A stretch of 64,000 nucleotides of DNA from Alphaproteobacteria bacterium (GCA_024742605.1 JANSYC010000005.1:1-64000), one strand, 5' to 3'. Positions 9,142 through 17,881 are shown, counted from the first letter of the stretch. Notes: generated from the sequence alone by a model not told the origin. A program made the numbers and translations.

Positions 9142-10146
9142 TTAGGCGCGGGCCGGAAAGCGCCAATGGGGCGGCTCGGCTCCGGCAACCGGCGAGGGCG
9201 CCACCAGCAGCGCCTCACCGAAAAGGGATCCTAGATATAGGGATTTAAGGTCGGGTCCGCCGAAGGTCACGCTCGCGATGTTGCCGAACGGCCTCCGGGC
9301 CCCGATGTTGAGATCCGCGCGGGAGAACGTCCCGTCCCGCCAATGCGCCATGCCGACGGCAATCTCGTCGGGATCGCTGTCGTCCAGCATGAGTGTCTGA
9401 TCTCCGTCCGGCAAAACCCGGACCAGCCGGTTGCTCATGACGCTGGCACACCAGATTCCGCCCTCGGCATCGAATTCGAATCCGTCCGGAATGATACCGT
9501 CGATATACGCCGCCACGGTCTCGCGCGGGCCGAGCCGGTCGCCCTGGATCGGATAGCGTGAGAGACGCCGCGCCATGGTTTCGTTGGCGTAGAGCCAGCG
9601 GCCGGTCGGATCGACCTTCACCTCGTTGGCGTAGCCCAGCCCGTCCGCCGCGATCCGCGCGGTCTCCGGTCTGTCGGCGGCATCCATCCGGATCACGGAC
9701 CCGTCCGCCACGTCGCGATGCATCGCCCGGTCGCGGGGCACGCGCCAGGTGCTGATCGAAATCCACAGCACACCGTCCTCGGCCCGATGCACGAAGTTCA
9801 CCGGCGGCATCGGGAGGCCGTCGATCTCGGTCAGGACCGGCGTGCAAGCCCCGTCCGGACCCAGCCGCCAGACCCCGCCGCTGTCCCCCAGATTGGCCAG
9901 CAGAAAGCCGCCATCCGGGTCCATCGACCAGCCGTTGGGCAGCAGATCGGCCGGTCCACCGCGGGCTTCGAGCACCGACACCCGACCGTCCGGATCGATC
10001 CTCGCCACCCCGACGGCGCCATCGGCCGGCGCATGGCTGACGAAGATCTCGCCCGCCGCCGTCACCGCGACGCATTCCGGCCGCTTCAGGCCCGCACCGA
10101 GGCGGGTGAGCGTGGACGGATCGAGGGGGTGGATCGGTCTGATCAT
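9142..10146 (-). CDS. SMP-30/gluconolactonase (LRE)-family beta-propeller protein
   Basis: 334 residues forming a six-bladed propeller. The family signature is visible: RPECVAVTAAGEIFVS at blade 1, PNGWSMDPDGGFLLAN, VNFVHRAEDGVLWIS, ANEVKVDPTGRWLYANET (metal Asn/Asp), and PDGFEFDAEGGIWCASV, which holds the catalytic Asp region. Such proteins hydrolyse lactones (gluconolactone and others) with a divalent metal. It is the first gene of a three-gene operon with the lyase and CoA-transferase genes, so the lactone may belong to the same acid-degradation route. No signal peptide, so cytoplasmic. Confidence 0.85.
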   Translation of the reverse strand: MIRPIHPLDPSTLTRLGAGLKRPECVAVTAAGEIFVSHAPADGAVGVARIDPDGRVSVLEARGGPADLLPNGWSMDPDGGFLLANLGDSGGVWRLGPDGACTPVLTEIDGLPMPPVNFVHRAEDGVLWISISTWRVPRDRAMHRDVADGSVIRMDAADRPETARIAADGLGYANEVKVDPTGRWLYANETMARRLSRYPIQGDRLGPRETVAAYIDGIIPDGFEFDAEGGIWCASVMSNRLVRVLPDGDQTLMLDDSDPDEIAVGMAHWRDGTFSRADLNIGARRPFGNIASVTFGGPDLKSLYLGSLFGEALLVAPSPVAGAEPPHWRFPARA

Positions 10147-10260
10147 GACGGCGGATGGTATCCGCAGGCCAAAAGATAAGAAAGATCGGGTTACGGAAAA
10201 CAGTCCTGCGGGAATACGACGACCGGCTGTACCGCCGGGTCCTCGGCTGGATGTCCGCCG

Positions 10261-11457
10261 CTAGGGTCGCGCGGCCGTCCAGGTCACGGTTTCAAGACCG
10301 GTGAAATTCCGCCAGCGCTCGATCTCCGCATCGATCCGGGCCATCCGGTCCTTGGCCGCCCGCACCTTTGGCTCCAGCCAGAAGCCCCGGACCTCCAGCG
10401 CGCCGCGATCCCGGTGCGCCTTGAGCTCGACCCGGCCGATCAGCCGATCCCGCTCCAGCATCGGCAGGGTGTAGTACCCGAACAGGCGTTTCGGGGCGGG
10501 TACGAACGCCTCGAACCTGTAGTCGAAGCCGAAAAAGCGCTGCAGCCGGTCCCGGTCCCGGATCATCGGGTCGAACGGGGAAAGGAACCGCACCCGCGCC
10601 GGCGGATCCTCGACCTGATCGCGGATATCCAGGATATCCGGCCGCGCCCAGACCTGCCGGACGCTCCCATCGGCGTGCTCGATCTCGATCCGACGCAGGG
10701 TGTTCGGCCCCGCACTCCGGCACCAGGCCTCTGCCTCCGCCGGCACGATGCCGTCGAAGAACGCCGCCAGTTCCCCGTGGGTCGCGACGCCCAGACGGCT
10801 CAGGGCCTCCCGGCAGGACCAGTCGATCGCGGCGGCATGGTCCGGGTCCGGGTCGTGGTGCTCGGCCGGGATCACCCGGGGAGCCAGATCGTAGCGTTTC
10901 TGGAACCCGTCCCGCCCGTCGACCGCGAAAGAGCCCGCGCGCCAGAGATACTCCAGCGCGGTCTTCGACGGCGTCCACCCCCACCAGGCTTCCCGCGCTT
11001 CGGAATCGTTCGGCGTCAGGTCGCGGGACTTGGTCGGGCCGGTGCGGTGCACGTGATCCAGCACCTCTTCCAGAATCGCCTGCTTGCGTCCGCCGAACCG
11101 CTCCTGCCAGTGACCGGCCCGATCCATGCGCGCCTGCATGCGGCGGAACCGGGGCTTCCAGAACGGGTAGAACCGGATCGGGATGATCGACGCGTCGTGG
11201 GTCCAGTGTTCGAACAGCGAGCGGCGGCTTTCCAGGAGATGTTTCAGCAGGGATTTGCGGTATCCGTTGGCCCGGGTCAGCAGAATATGGTGATGGGCCT
11301 GCTCCAGGGTGGAGATGGTATCGACCTGCACGAAGCCCAGCCGGTCGATCAGCGCCTCCAGCCCGTCGCGGGTCAGAAGCCCCGCGGGCGATGCGGAGAG
11401 CCCGTGACGGTCCAGGAACAGGGCACGAAGATCGGCATTGGTCAGACGGTCGGTCAT
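10261..11457 (-). CDS. YcaQ/AlkX-type winged-helix DNA glycosylase
   Basis: 398 residues from the ATG at 11457; the frame extends to 11568 but that part overlaps the divergent VOC gene's leader and lacks similarity. It belongs to the HTH_42 (YcaQ/AlkZ) family: LGFVQVDTISTLEQAHHHILLTR contains the catalytic QVD triplet that marks the YcaQ (AlkX) branch, whose E. coli member unhooks interstrand crosslinks. Further family signatures are RFYPFWKPRFRRM, LSPFDPMIRDRDR and FGFDYRFEAFVPAPKR. The gene probably repairs nitrogen-mustard-like or endogenous bulky adducts. It is divergent from the VOC gene, whose start is 55 bases away. Confidence 0.85.
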   Translation of the reverse strand: MTDRLTNADLRALFLDRHGLSASPAGLLTRDGLEALIDRLGFVQVDTISTLEQAHHHILLTRANGYRKSLLKHLLESRRSLFEHWTHDASIIPIRFYPFWKPRFRRMQARMDRAGHWQERFGGRKQAILEEVLDHVHRTGPTKSRDLTPNDSEAREAWWGWTPSKTALEYLWRAGSFAVDGRDGFQKRYDLAPRVIPAEHHDPDPDHAAAIDWSCREALSRLGVATHGELAAFFDGIVPAEAEAWCRSAGPNTLRRIEIEHADGSVRQVWARPDILDIRDQVEDPPARVRFLSPFDPMIRDRDRLQRFFGFDYRFEAFVPAPKRLFGYYTLPMLERDRLIGRVELKAHRDRGALEVRGFWLEPKVRAAKDRMARIDAEIERWRNFTGLETVTWTAARP

Positions 11458-11512
11458 CCGGCTAAACTCTCGGGGGATATCTGAACTCTCGGGAAACAAT
11501 GGGAGGATTGTG

Positions 11513-11920
11513 ATGCCACTGCAACGGCTCGACCACGTCAACATCAGGACCGAAAACCTGGACCGCACCGTCGAGTTCTACGGGCGCGTCCTGGGCCTGC
11601 ATCCGGGGGACCGACCGGCGTTCCCGTTCCCGGGCGCCTGGCTTTACGCCGGAGACGCCGCAGTGGTGCATCTGATCGGGGTGAAGGACGCGCCGCCGGA
11701 TTACCGCGAAGACCAGCGGCTGGAGCATTTCGCCCTGTCGGCCACCGATCTCGCGGGTTTCCTGGCCCATCTGCGGGCCGAGAACGTGCCGTACTGGTGC
11801 CGCGTCCTGCCGACCATCGGGGTCCAGCAGGTGAATATTCTGGATTGCGACGGCAACCATTTGCATATTGATTTCGCAGCGGATGAGAAAGCCGACCTGA
11901 CCGATTTCCCCGGCCATTGA
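11513..11920 (+). CDS. VOC superfamily (glyoxalase/dioxygenase-fold) protein
   Basis: 135 residues starting at the ATG after GGGAGGATTGTG. One VOC module pair: LQRLDHVNIRTENLDRTVEFYGRVLGL (first metal His), the middle strand WLYAGDAAVVHLIGV, LEHFALSATDLAGFLAHL, and QVNILDCDGNHLHIDF at the end, where the metal Glu of glyoxalase is replaced by H/D-type residues. It probably binds a metal and a small electrophile, as glyoxalase I, fosfomycin-resistance or dioxygenase enzymes do. The next gene, 41 bases downstream, is a class II aldolase and may be co-transcribed. The substrate is not known. Confidence 0.82.
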   Translation: MPLQRLDHVNIRTENLDRTVEFYGRVLGLHPGDRPAFPFPGAWLYAGDAAVVHLIGVKDAPPDYREDQRLEHFALSATDLAGFLAHLRAENVPYWCRVLPTIGVQQVNILDCDGNHLHIDFAADEKADLTDFPGH

Positions 11921-11961
11921 ATACAGACCGTTTAGGGGTCGTTTCACCAGAAGGACGTGAG

Positions 11962-12732
11962 ATGAGTGTCACCGCCATGAAACCGAAGGCCGCCTGGTCG
12001 GCCGAAGAGCGCAAGGTCCGCGAAGAGCTGGCTGCGGTCTACCGGATCTTCGCCAAGATGGGCATGGACGATCTGATCTACACGCACCTGTCCGCCCGGG
12101 TGCCGGGCGAAGACCACCACTTCCTGATCAACCCGTTCGGGCTGATGTACGAAGAGGTCACCACTTCGAATCTGGTGAAGATCGACCTTGAGGGCAATAT
12201 CGTCGAGGAGAGCGCGTATCCGATCAACTACGCCGGGTTCATCATCCACGGCGCGGTCCATGAGGCGGTGCCGGGCGCCCATTGCGTGCTGCATGTGCAT
12301 ACCGATTCCGGCGTGGCGGTGTCCTGCCAGAAGGACGGGCTGATCGACTGTTCCCAGTTCGCCATGTTCGCGCCGGGCGGCATCGCCTATCACGACTACG
12401 AGGGCTTGGCCTTCGACGATGCCGAGAAGCCGCGGCTGGTCACCGATATGGGTGACAAGAAGATGATGATCCTGCGGAATCACGGGACCCTGACCATCGG
12501 CGAGACCGTCGCGGAGGCGTTTTTCCACATGTACAATCTGGAGCGCGCCTGTCGGGTCCAGGTGCTGGCCCAGGCCGGCGGGCAGGCCGAGGTGGTGAAG
12601 ATCCCGTCAGAGATCGTCACCAAGACCCGGGCCCAGAAGCCGGTCGGCACCCGATTCGGCGGCTATGGGGAGTTGGAACTGGCCGCGTGGATGCGGAAAC
12701 TGGACCGCGAGGGTGCCGATTTTCGTGCCTAG
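11962..12732 (+). CDS. Class II aldolase/adducin family protein
   Basis: 256 residues. The zinc His cluster is present: HVHTDSGVAV (His-X-His) and the later RNHGTLTIGETVAEAF. The N-terminal EERKVREELAAVYRIFAKMGMDDLIYTHLSARVP is the standard adducin-head start. Family members are fuculose- or ribulose-phosphate aldolases and related decarboxylases; many alphaproteobacterial members of this subgroup are annotated only to family level. The start is placed at 11962, following AAGGACGTGAG. It lies directly after the VOC gene and is followed by a hairpin at 12746-12770. Confidence 0.85.
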   Translation: MSVTAMKPKAAWSAEERKVREELAAVYRIFAKMGMDDLIYTHLSARVPGEDHHFLINPFGLMYEEVTTSNLVKIDLEGNIVEESAYPINYAGFIIHGAVHEAVPGAHCVLHVHTDSGVAVSCQKDGLIDCSQFAMFAPGGIAYHDYEGLAFDDAEKPRLVTDMGDKKMMILRNHGTLTIGETVAEAFFHMYNLERACRVQVLAQAGGQAEVVKIPSEIVTKTRAQKPVGTRFGGYGELELAAWMRKLDREGADFRA

Positions 12733-12745
12733 GGCGCAGCGGTGA

Positions 12746-12770
12746 CCGGCGGGATCGGGAACGCCGCCGG
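12746..12770 (+). terminator. Hairpin after the class II aldolase gene
   Basis: A seven-base perfect stem (CCGGCGG with CCGCCGG) around an 11-base loop, starting 13 bases after the aldolase stop. There is no T run, so it may act as a pause site or Rho-aided terminator. The region after it to 12961 holds an AT-rich stretch (about 12795-12830) that probably contains the promoter of the carbamoyltransferase operon. Confidence 0.4.
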
Positions 12771-12961
12771 CTGACCACACGGAGCGAACACTCCCCAAAA
12801 ATCATATTATTTCAATATCCTAAGTGATCAAGACACCACCCTGGGCCCGACCGGCAAGGCTGCTGGAACGTCATGGCGTCCGTCAATATGGGCTTGAGGT
12901 CACGGGTTCAATCCGTATGTAGGGAAAAGGTCCCCGCAATCTGGAGGCGATCTCTCAGCCC

Positions 12962-13273
12962 ATGACTTCTCCGTCCGAAGACACCGTCCCGACGCCCCCC
13001 GCCCCGCCGGAAAACCTCCGGTCGCCACGGGAAATACTGCAGCATGCGCAGACCCTGTCCGCCGCCGGGTGGCACCCCGAAGCGATCGCGCTGCTGAAGG
13101 AGCTTGCGGAGACCCCGACAGGGGCGCATCCGCGGTTCCGTATCGTCCTGACGGAGGTGCTGCTGGCGGCCGGTCTGTTCGACCAGGCCGACCGGATCAC
13201 CGTTTCCGGCCCCCTGGCCCCGGACTTGGCGGGTGCCGACAACCCCGAGGAGCAGCAGGGGGCGCGGTCATGA
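12962..13273 (+). CDS. Small helical-repeat (TPR-like) protein overlapping the carbamoyltransferase gene
   Basis: 103 residues. A Pro-rich 20-residue start is followed by two helix pairs with TPR-like spacing: REILQHAQTLSAAGWHPEAIALLKELAE and PRFRIVLTEVLLAAGLFDQADRI. Its stop codon overlaps the carbamoyltransferase start (ATGA, 13270-13273), which suggests translational coupling and joint action. It may be a substrate- or partner-binding subunit of the carbamoyltransferase. I do not recognise a named family. Confidence 0.65.
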   Translation: MTSPSEDTVPTPPAPPENLRSPREILQHAQTLSAAGWHPEAIALLKELAETPTGAHPRFRIVLTEVLLAAGLFDQADRITVSGPLAPDLAGADNPEEQQGARS

Positions 13274-15285
13274 TCGTTCTCGGCGTTCATATGGGCCATG
13301 ATGCGGCGGTTGCCGTGCTGGTCGACGGGCGGGTCGAAAGCCTGATCGAGCGGGAACGCAGAACCCGGATCAAACATGCCGCGATTGCGACGATCGACGA
13401 TATCGACGCCGCCCTCGCCGATGCCGGTCTCTCCATTGAGGATGTCGATCGGATCGCGGTGACGACCACGCAGAACTGGCCGTTTCTGTTCGTCGAACCG
13501 GACAGGTTCAAATTCGTCTATGCGCCCGAAGCCGCTGCCGACGTAAGGGCCGGGGTCACGGTCGCCAAAGCCATGACCGGTTCCTGGGACAGCTGGTCGA
13601 AGGCCATGGCCGATCAGGAGGAGCGTGGGCGGACCCGCCTGCGCAATTTCCGGGACTTTCCGGACACGCGGGATCTGTTCGGGCAGTTGCCGGGTGAACG
13701 CCCGGTGGATCCCTCCAGCCCGGATTGTGAAATCCTCTTCACGCAACAGTTCCCCTTTTTCCCGCCTCCCTGGGCGGACAGCCAGCGCGCGGATCAGATC
13801 CGACCCGCGGCCCGCGCGCTCTACGGCACGTCCGGGTGGCGCGAACTTAGTGTCGGGGCTTTCCACATCCCGATTCTGGCGACCATCCACGGACGGCGGA
13901 TCCCCGGCGCGGTGATTCCGCATCACCTGGCGCACGCGGCGACGGCGTTCTATGGCTCCGACGCCGAAACCGCCGCCGTGATCACCCATGACGGCGGCCA
14001 GGGCAGTTCGCCCTACGGCCATACCGGGGGCCTGTACTGCTTCGGCGAAGGCAACAGGCTGTATCCGATCTGGTTCAATCACGGCACCGGCGGCAACATG
14101 TACCGCCGGATAGCCGATGCCTGCGGCCTCAAGGGCATGGGCGGGCCGGGCAAGCTGATGGGCCTCTCTCCCTATGGCACGCCCCGCTTCCACGACGACA
14201 GTTGGGTCGGGACCGCCGGCGATCTCGCGGACCGCCACCCGGCCGATCCGGACAGCGTTCCGGTCGCCCTCTACGAGCGAGCCTGGCCCTATATGCGGGC
14301 CGCCCTGATCGCCGAGCGGGACGCGGGGATTCGCCATCCGATCCCCTCGTATGACCCGTTGCTTGGGTTCTCGAAAGATCTGGCCGCGTCGATTCAGCGG
14401 ACCTTCGAGGCGCAGACGCTGGCAATGGCGCACCAGATCAAGGGCCTCGCGGATGATCAGGGCCTTGCGACCGACACCTTGTGCCTCACCGGTGGATGCG
14501 CCCTGAACTGTCCGGCCAACTCCCGGGTCTGGCGGGAGTCGGATTTCGGCTCGGTGTTCGTGCCGCCGACCTGCGACGATTCCGGCCTGGCGATCGGCGG
14601 CGCGTTTTATCTCGCCCACACCCTGTTGGACGAACCGCGCGCCGATCAGGGCGCGGCGACCTGCGGGTCGGCCTATCTCGGACGCCGGATCGCCGCCACC
14701 GAAGTTACGGTCGCGGTGAACGCGGCAGAGGATATGCGGGTCGAGACCGGGCTGGACTGCGCCGAGATGGCGGCCGCGGATCTGGTCGAAGGGCGGATCA
14801 TCGGGTGGTACGAGGGACGGTCGGAGATCGGGCCGCGCGCCCTGGGCCACCGCTCGGTGGTCGCCGACCCGCGCCGGGCCGACAGCTGGCGCCGGGTCAA
14901 CAAGGTGAAGAATCGGGAGCAGTGGCGGCCGCTGGCACCGGCGGTGCTGGTCGAACGGGCCGCAGACTGGTTCGAGGGCGCCCCGCCGGCCAGCCCGCAT
15001 ATGCTGTTCACCGCCACCGTGACCCGGGACGACGTTCCGGCGATCACCCATGTGGATCGCTCCGCGCGGGTCCAGACGGTGGACGAGAGCTGCGGCGGGT
15101 TCCGGGATTTGATCGCGGCGTTCGAACGCAGCACCGAGGTTCCGGTGGTGATGAACACCTCGCTGAACGGGCGCGGGGAGCCGATCGTCGAAAGCCCGGA
15201 CGAAGCGGTCGCCATGTTCCGGAACTCGGACCTGGACGTGCTCTATCTCGATGGCCACCGGCTGACCCGGACCGGCTCCTCATAG
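13270..15285 (+). CDS. NodU/CmcH-family O-carbamoyltransferase
   Basis: 671 residues. The N-terminal Kae1/ASKHA-like domain starts VLGVHMGHDAAVAVLVDGRVESLIERER, has the metal motif HHLAHAATAFY, ITHDGGQG for nucleotide binding, and LTGGCALNCPANSRVW. The C-terminal YrdC-like domain contains SEIGPRALGHRSVVADPR and KNREQWRPLAPAVL. These enzymes make carbamoyl-AMP from carbamoyl phosphate and ATP and transfer the carbamoyl group to a hydroxyl (Nod factors, cephamycins, glycans). The start at 13270 overlaps the preceding TPR-like gene. The acceptor here is unknown; the nearby TylF-like O-methyltransferase hints at decoration of a sugar or secondary metabolite. Confidence 0.93.
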   Translation: MIVLGVHMGHDAAVAVLVDGRVESLIERERRTRIKHAAIATIDDIDAALADAGLSIEDVDRIAVTTTQNWPFLFVEPDRFKFVYAPEAAADVRAGVTVAKAMTGSWDSWSKAMADQEERGRTRLRNFRDFPDTRDLFGQLPGERPVDPSSPDCEILFTQQFPFFPPPWADSQRADQIRPAARALYGTSGWRELSVGAFHIPILATIHGRRIPGAVIPHHLAHAATAFYGSDAETAAVITHDGGQGSSPYGHTGGLYCFGEGNRLYPIWFNHGTGGNMYRRIADACGLKGMGGPGKLMGLSPYGTPRFHDDSWVGTAGDLADRHPADPDSVPVALYERAWPYMRAALIAERDAGIRHPIPSYDPLLGFSKDLAASIQRTFEAQTLAMAHQIKGLADDQGLATDTLCLTGGCALNCPANSRVWRESDFGSVFVPPTCDDSGLAIGGAFYLAHTLLDEPRADQGAATCGSAYLGRRIAATEVTVAVNAAEDMRVETGLDCAEMAAADLVEGRIIGWYEGRSEIGPRALGHRSVVADPRRADSWRRVNKVKNREQWRPLAPAVLVERAADWFEGAPPASPHMLFTATVTRDDVPAITHVDRSARVQTVDESCGGFRDLIAAFERSTEVPVVMNTSLNGRGEPIVESPDEAVAMFRNSDLDVLYLDGHRLTRTGSS

Positions 15286-15371
15286 TCGAAAAATTCCGGG
15301 GCTCTTGCCGAAACCCGTCTCCAGGCGTCATAAGGAGCCTGTAGCACGCGACCAAGCGGAGGCTGGCACTC

Positions 15372-15764
15372 ATGCCATCCGAATTCAGGTTCCTGGTCTT
15401 CTCGCCGAAGGAGGCTGCCCAGGCGCTCGCGACATTTGCCCGCAAACGCGGCCGCAAGCTCCCCGACGGTTACCTCAACTACGCGGTTCCGGGTCCCGGA
15501 ACGCCGCCGAGCGGGCGCCTGTTCGTGACCCCGGACGAAGGCAAGGATCTCGAATCGGCCTTTGCCGCCGAAGAGGTCGTCGCAGCCCTGATCCTGTTCG
15601 CGCTCGACAACAAGATCCCGCTCCCCCGCTCCGGCGAGAAGGTGTTGGAAGCGCTGAGATTGTCCGGATCGGACCTGTTCGCCCTGCGGATCGGCATGTT
15701 CCCTCTGCCGGACTCCCCGGCCTCCGACAAAAAGACAGCGGAACCGGCAGCCTCCAAAAGCTGA
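15372..15764 (+). CDS. Hypothetical protein, 130 residues
   Basis: Not recognised. It starts MPSEFRFLVFSPKEAAQALATFARKRG, reads as an alpha/beta fold of about 115 residues, and ends in a Lys/Ser/Ala-rich tail. A phrase LPRSGEKVLEALRLSGSDLFALRIGM suggests a helix pair near the C terminus. There is no signal peptide or membrane helix. It lies between the carbamoyltransferase and the ethylene-domain kinase on the same strand, 86 bases after the former and about 100 bases before the latter, so it may share their transcript. Codon use matches its neighbours. Confidence 0.6.
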   Translation: MPSEFRFLVFSPKEAAQALATFARKRGRKLPDGYLNYAVPGPGTPPSGRLFVTPDEGKDLESAFAAEEVVAALILFALDNKIPLPRSGEKVLEALRLSGSDLFALRIGMFPLPDSPASDKKTAEPAASKS

Positions 15765-15867
15765 CCCGGGCATGTATCATGGCGGATCGTGCTCGAGAGT
15801 CCGGTCCGCGCGCCGACCTGCGCGGTCCTGGGAGATCGGCCCGAGTCGGATCTAGGGGGAGGGTGAT

Positions 15868-17850
15868 GTGATCGACTGGCTGTTTCGTGCCGAGGGTTTC
15901 GCCCCGCATGGCATGTGTCTGATCTGGGATCAGAACGTCCTGGCCGTCCACGCGATCTCCGACACGGTGATCGCGCTGTCCTACTTTTCGATCCCGGCGG
16001 TCCTGTTCATCATCCTCAGACGCCGGCCGGATCTCAATCCGCACGGCATCCTGCACCTGTTCAGCCTGTTCATCGTCGCGTGCGGCTTCACCCACGTTCT
16101 GGCGATCGTGACCCTGTGGGAGCCGGTGTACAACCTGTCGAGCCTCGCCAAAGGCCTTACGGCGCTCGTCTCGGCGATCACCGCGATCGTGCTCTGGCCG
16201 TTGCTGCCGCGTGTGCTCGCCACCCCCTCCCACCAGGAACTCGCGCTGGCAAACCAGCAACTGACCGAGACGGCCGCCGAGTTGACCGAGGCCTCGCAGG
16301 CCCGCGCGCGCTTTCTCGCCATGATGAGCCATGAGATCCGGACCCCGCTGACAGGCATCATCGGGTTCACCGAGATTCTGCGGCGGGAACCCCTGGAGGC
16401 CCGGGGGCGGACCGTTCTGGAGCACATTGCGACGGCCTCCCGATCGCTGCAGGCCCTGCTGGGGGATATTCTCGAGTTCTCCAGAATGGACCAGAACACC
16501 CTGATCCTCCACGAGGAGCCGATCGATCCGAGGGCGCTGATCGACCAGATCGAGCGCGAGGCCACCGGAACGGCCAAAGCCAAGGGGCTGGCCCTGTCCG
16601 TCGAAATCGATCCCGACGTGCCGCCCCGGATCGTGACCGATCCTCTGCGGGTGCGTCAGATCCTGATCAACCTGATCTCCAACGCGATCCGCTACACCGA
16701 ACGGGGGCAGGTCATGGTCGGGATCTCGAATCTCGCGTCGCCGGCCGACGGCACCGAGTCCCGCCTCGAAATCTCGGTGAAGGATACCGGGCCCGGAATC
16801 CCCGAGCATCAGCGTAAGGCCATCTTCGACGCCTTCGTGCAGGCCGACACTCGGAAGCTTCAAACCGGTCGGGCGGAAGGCGGGGCGGGGCTGGGCCTGG
16901 CCATTGTCCGCAAGGTGGTCGATTCGCTCGGAGGCGATATTCGCCTGGAAAGCGCCGTGGGCTTCGGGTCGGAATTCACCGTCACCCTGCCCTATCGGCT
17001 TGCGGCGGCTGAATCTCCTTCCCCGTCGTCTGGCGAGGTGCCGGTCGAGACCCAACCCATGTTCGGCCGGATCCTGCTGGCCGACGATGTCGAGATGAAT
17101 CGGTCTCTGTTCACGGACCTGCTGTCCGGTGTCTCGAGCCAGGTGACCGCGGTGGCCGACGGCCAGCAGGCGCTCAACTCGCTTTCCGTCGACTCCTTCG
17201 ACGTCGCGGTGATCGACATTCAGATGCCGGTCATGGATGGCCTGGAATTCGTGCGCGCGGTTCGCAGTTCGGAAGATCCGAAGATCCGAACGCTGCCGAT
17301 CGTCGGCCTTTCGGCGGCCGCCTTTGCCGAGGATCGCGCCCGGGCCCTGGACGCCGGCATGGACAGCTATGTCACGAAGCCGACCTCCCAGGAGTCGCTG
17401 ATCCGAGGGCTGATGCTGGCAACGGCACAGCGGGGAGAGCGGACGGATATCGGGGAACTCCTCCCGGAGGCGACGGCGGATCCGTCTTCGGACGGCACAT
17501 TCGACCAAGCCTTCTTCGACCGCCAGACGGCCGTCCTGGGATCCGAGAACGTCCGCGCCTATCTGGGCAAGCTCGCAGCCGAACTGACCATTCGTCGACA
17601 GGCCCTGCAGGACGCGCGCGCCACCGGTGACCATGCGGCGGTCGCGCGGCTGGCCCATGCGATTGCGTCCACCGGCGGCAATATGGGTTTCATCGGGCTC
17701 TATCGGGCGGCCCAGGCGGTGGAAGCCGGGGCGACCCGCACCCAGCCCGGATCGGATGCGACGATCGACGCGAGCCTGGGGCTCTTGCAGGCGGCGTTGG
17801 ACGACGCTTTGGACCGAATTCCGGCTCTGATTGTTCAGCAGACCCCCTAG
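15868..17850 (+). CDS. Hybrid histidine kinase with ethylene-binding (ETR1-like) membrane domain, receiver and HPt
   Basis: 660 residues from a GTG with a GGGGGAGGG ribosome site. Residues 25-115 form three membrane helices of the ethylene-receptor type: D32 and Y39 in SDTVIALSYFSIP and C72/H76 in ACGFTH reproduce, with identical spacing, Asp25, Tyr32, Cys65 and His69 of Arabidopsis ETR1, the last two being the copper(I) ligands. There is no GAF domain; a coiled coil leads straight to HisKA (H155 in MSHEIRTPL), HATPase (LINLISNAIRY, DTGPGIP, GAGLGLAIV), a receiver (D450 in VIDIQMP, Lys in VTKPT) and an HPt domain (H597 in RLAHAIAS). It is probably a copper-dependent ethylene (or other small olefin) sensor feeding a phosphorelay; no cognate output regulator is adjacent. 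Confidence 0.9.
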   Translation: MIDWLFRAEGFAPHGMCLIWDQNVLAVHAISDTVIALSYFSIPAVLFIILRRRPDLNPHGILHLFSLFIVACGFTHVLAIVTLWEPVYNLSSLAKGLTALVSAITAIVLWPLLPRVLATPSHQELALANQQLTETAAELTEASQARARFLAMMSHEIRTPLTGIIGFTEILRREPLEARGRTVLEHIATASRSLQALLGDILEFSRMDQNTLILHEEPIDPRALIDQIEREATGTAKAKGLALSVEIDPDVPPRIVTDPLRVRQILINLISNAIRYTERGQVMVGISNLASPADGTESRLEISVKDTGPGIPEHQRKAIFDAFVQADTRKLQTGRAEGGAGLGLAIVRKVVDSLGGDIRLESAVGFGSEFTVTLPYRLAAAESPSPSSGEVPVETQPMFGRILLADDVEMNRSLFTDLLSGVSSQVTAVADGQQALNSLSVDSFDVAVIDIQMPVMDGLEFVRAVRSSEDPKIRTLPIVGLSAAAFAEDRARALDAGMDSYVTKPTSQESLIRGLMLATAQRGERTDIGELLPEATADPSSDGTFDQAFFDRQTAVLGSENVRAYLGKLAAELTIRRQALQDARATGDHAAVARLAHAIASTGGNMGFIGLYRAAQAVEAGATRTQPGSDATIDASLGLLQAALDDALDRIPALIVQQTP

Positions 17851-17865
17851 ATCCCGCCCCGGGTC

Positions 17866-17881
17866 CTGGGGTAGACCCCAG
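17866..17881. repeat. Short perfect inverted repeat in front of the methyltransferase gene
   Basis: CTGGGGT-AG-ACCCCAG, seven-base arms with a two-base centre, located 16 bases after the kinase stop codon and 60 bases before the methyltransferase start. It could be a protein-binding operator or a stem of a weak terminator; no T run follows. Confidence 0.35.

Noticed and set aside
12840-12940. Possible tRNA-like T-arm (ACGG-GTTCAAT-CCGT) upstream of the TPR-like gene
   Set aside because: No acceptor stem, D-arm or anticodon arm could be paired around it; most likely chance or part of the leader.
12955-15258. A 767-residue open frame on the minus strand across the carbamoyltransferase gene
   Set aside because: Pro/Arg/His-rich low-similarity translation opposite a gene with clear family motifs; a by-product of high GC at third codon positions.
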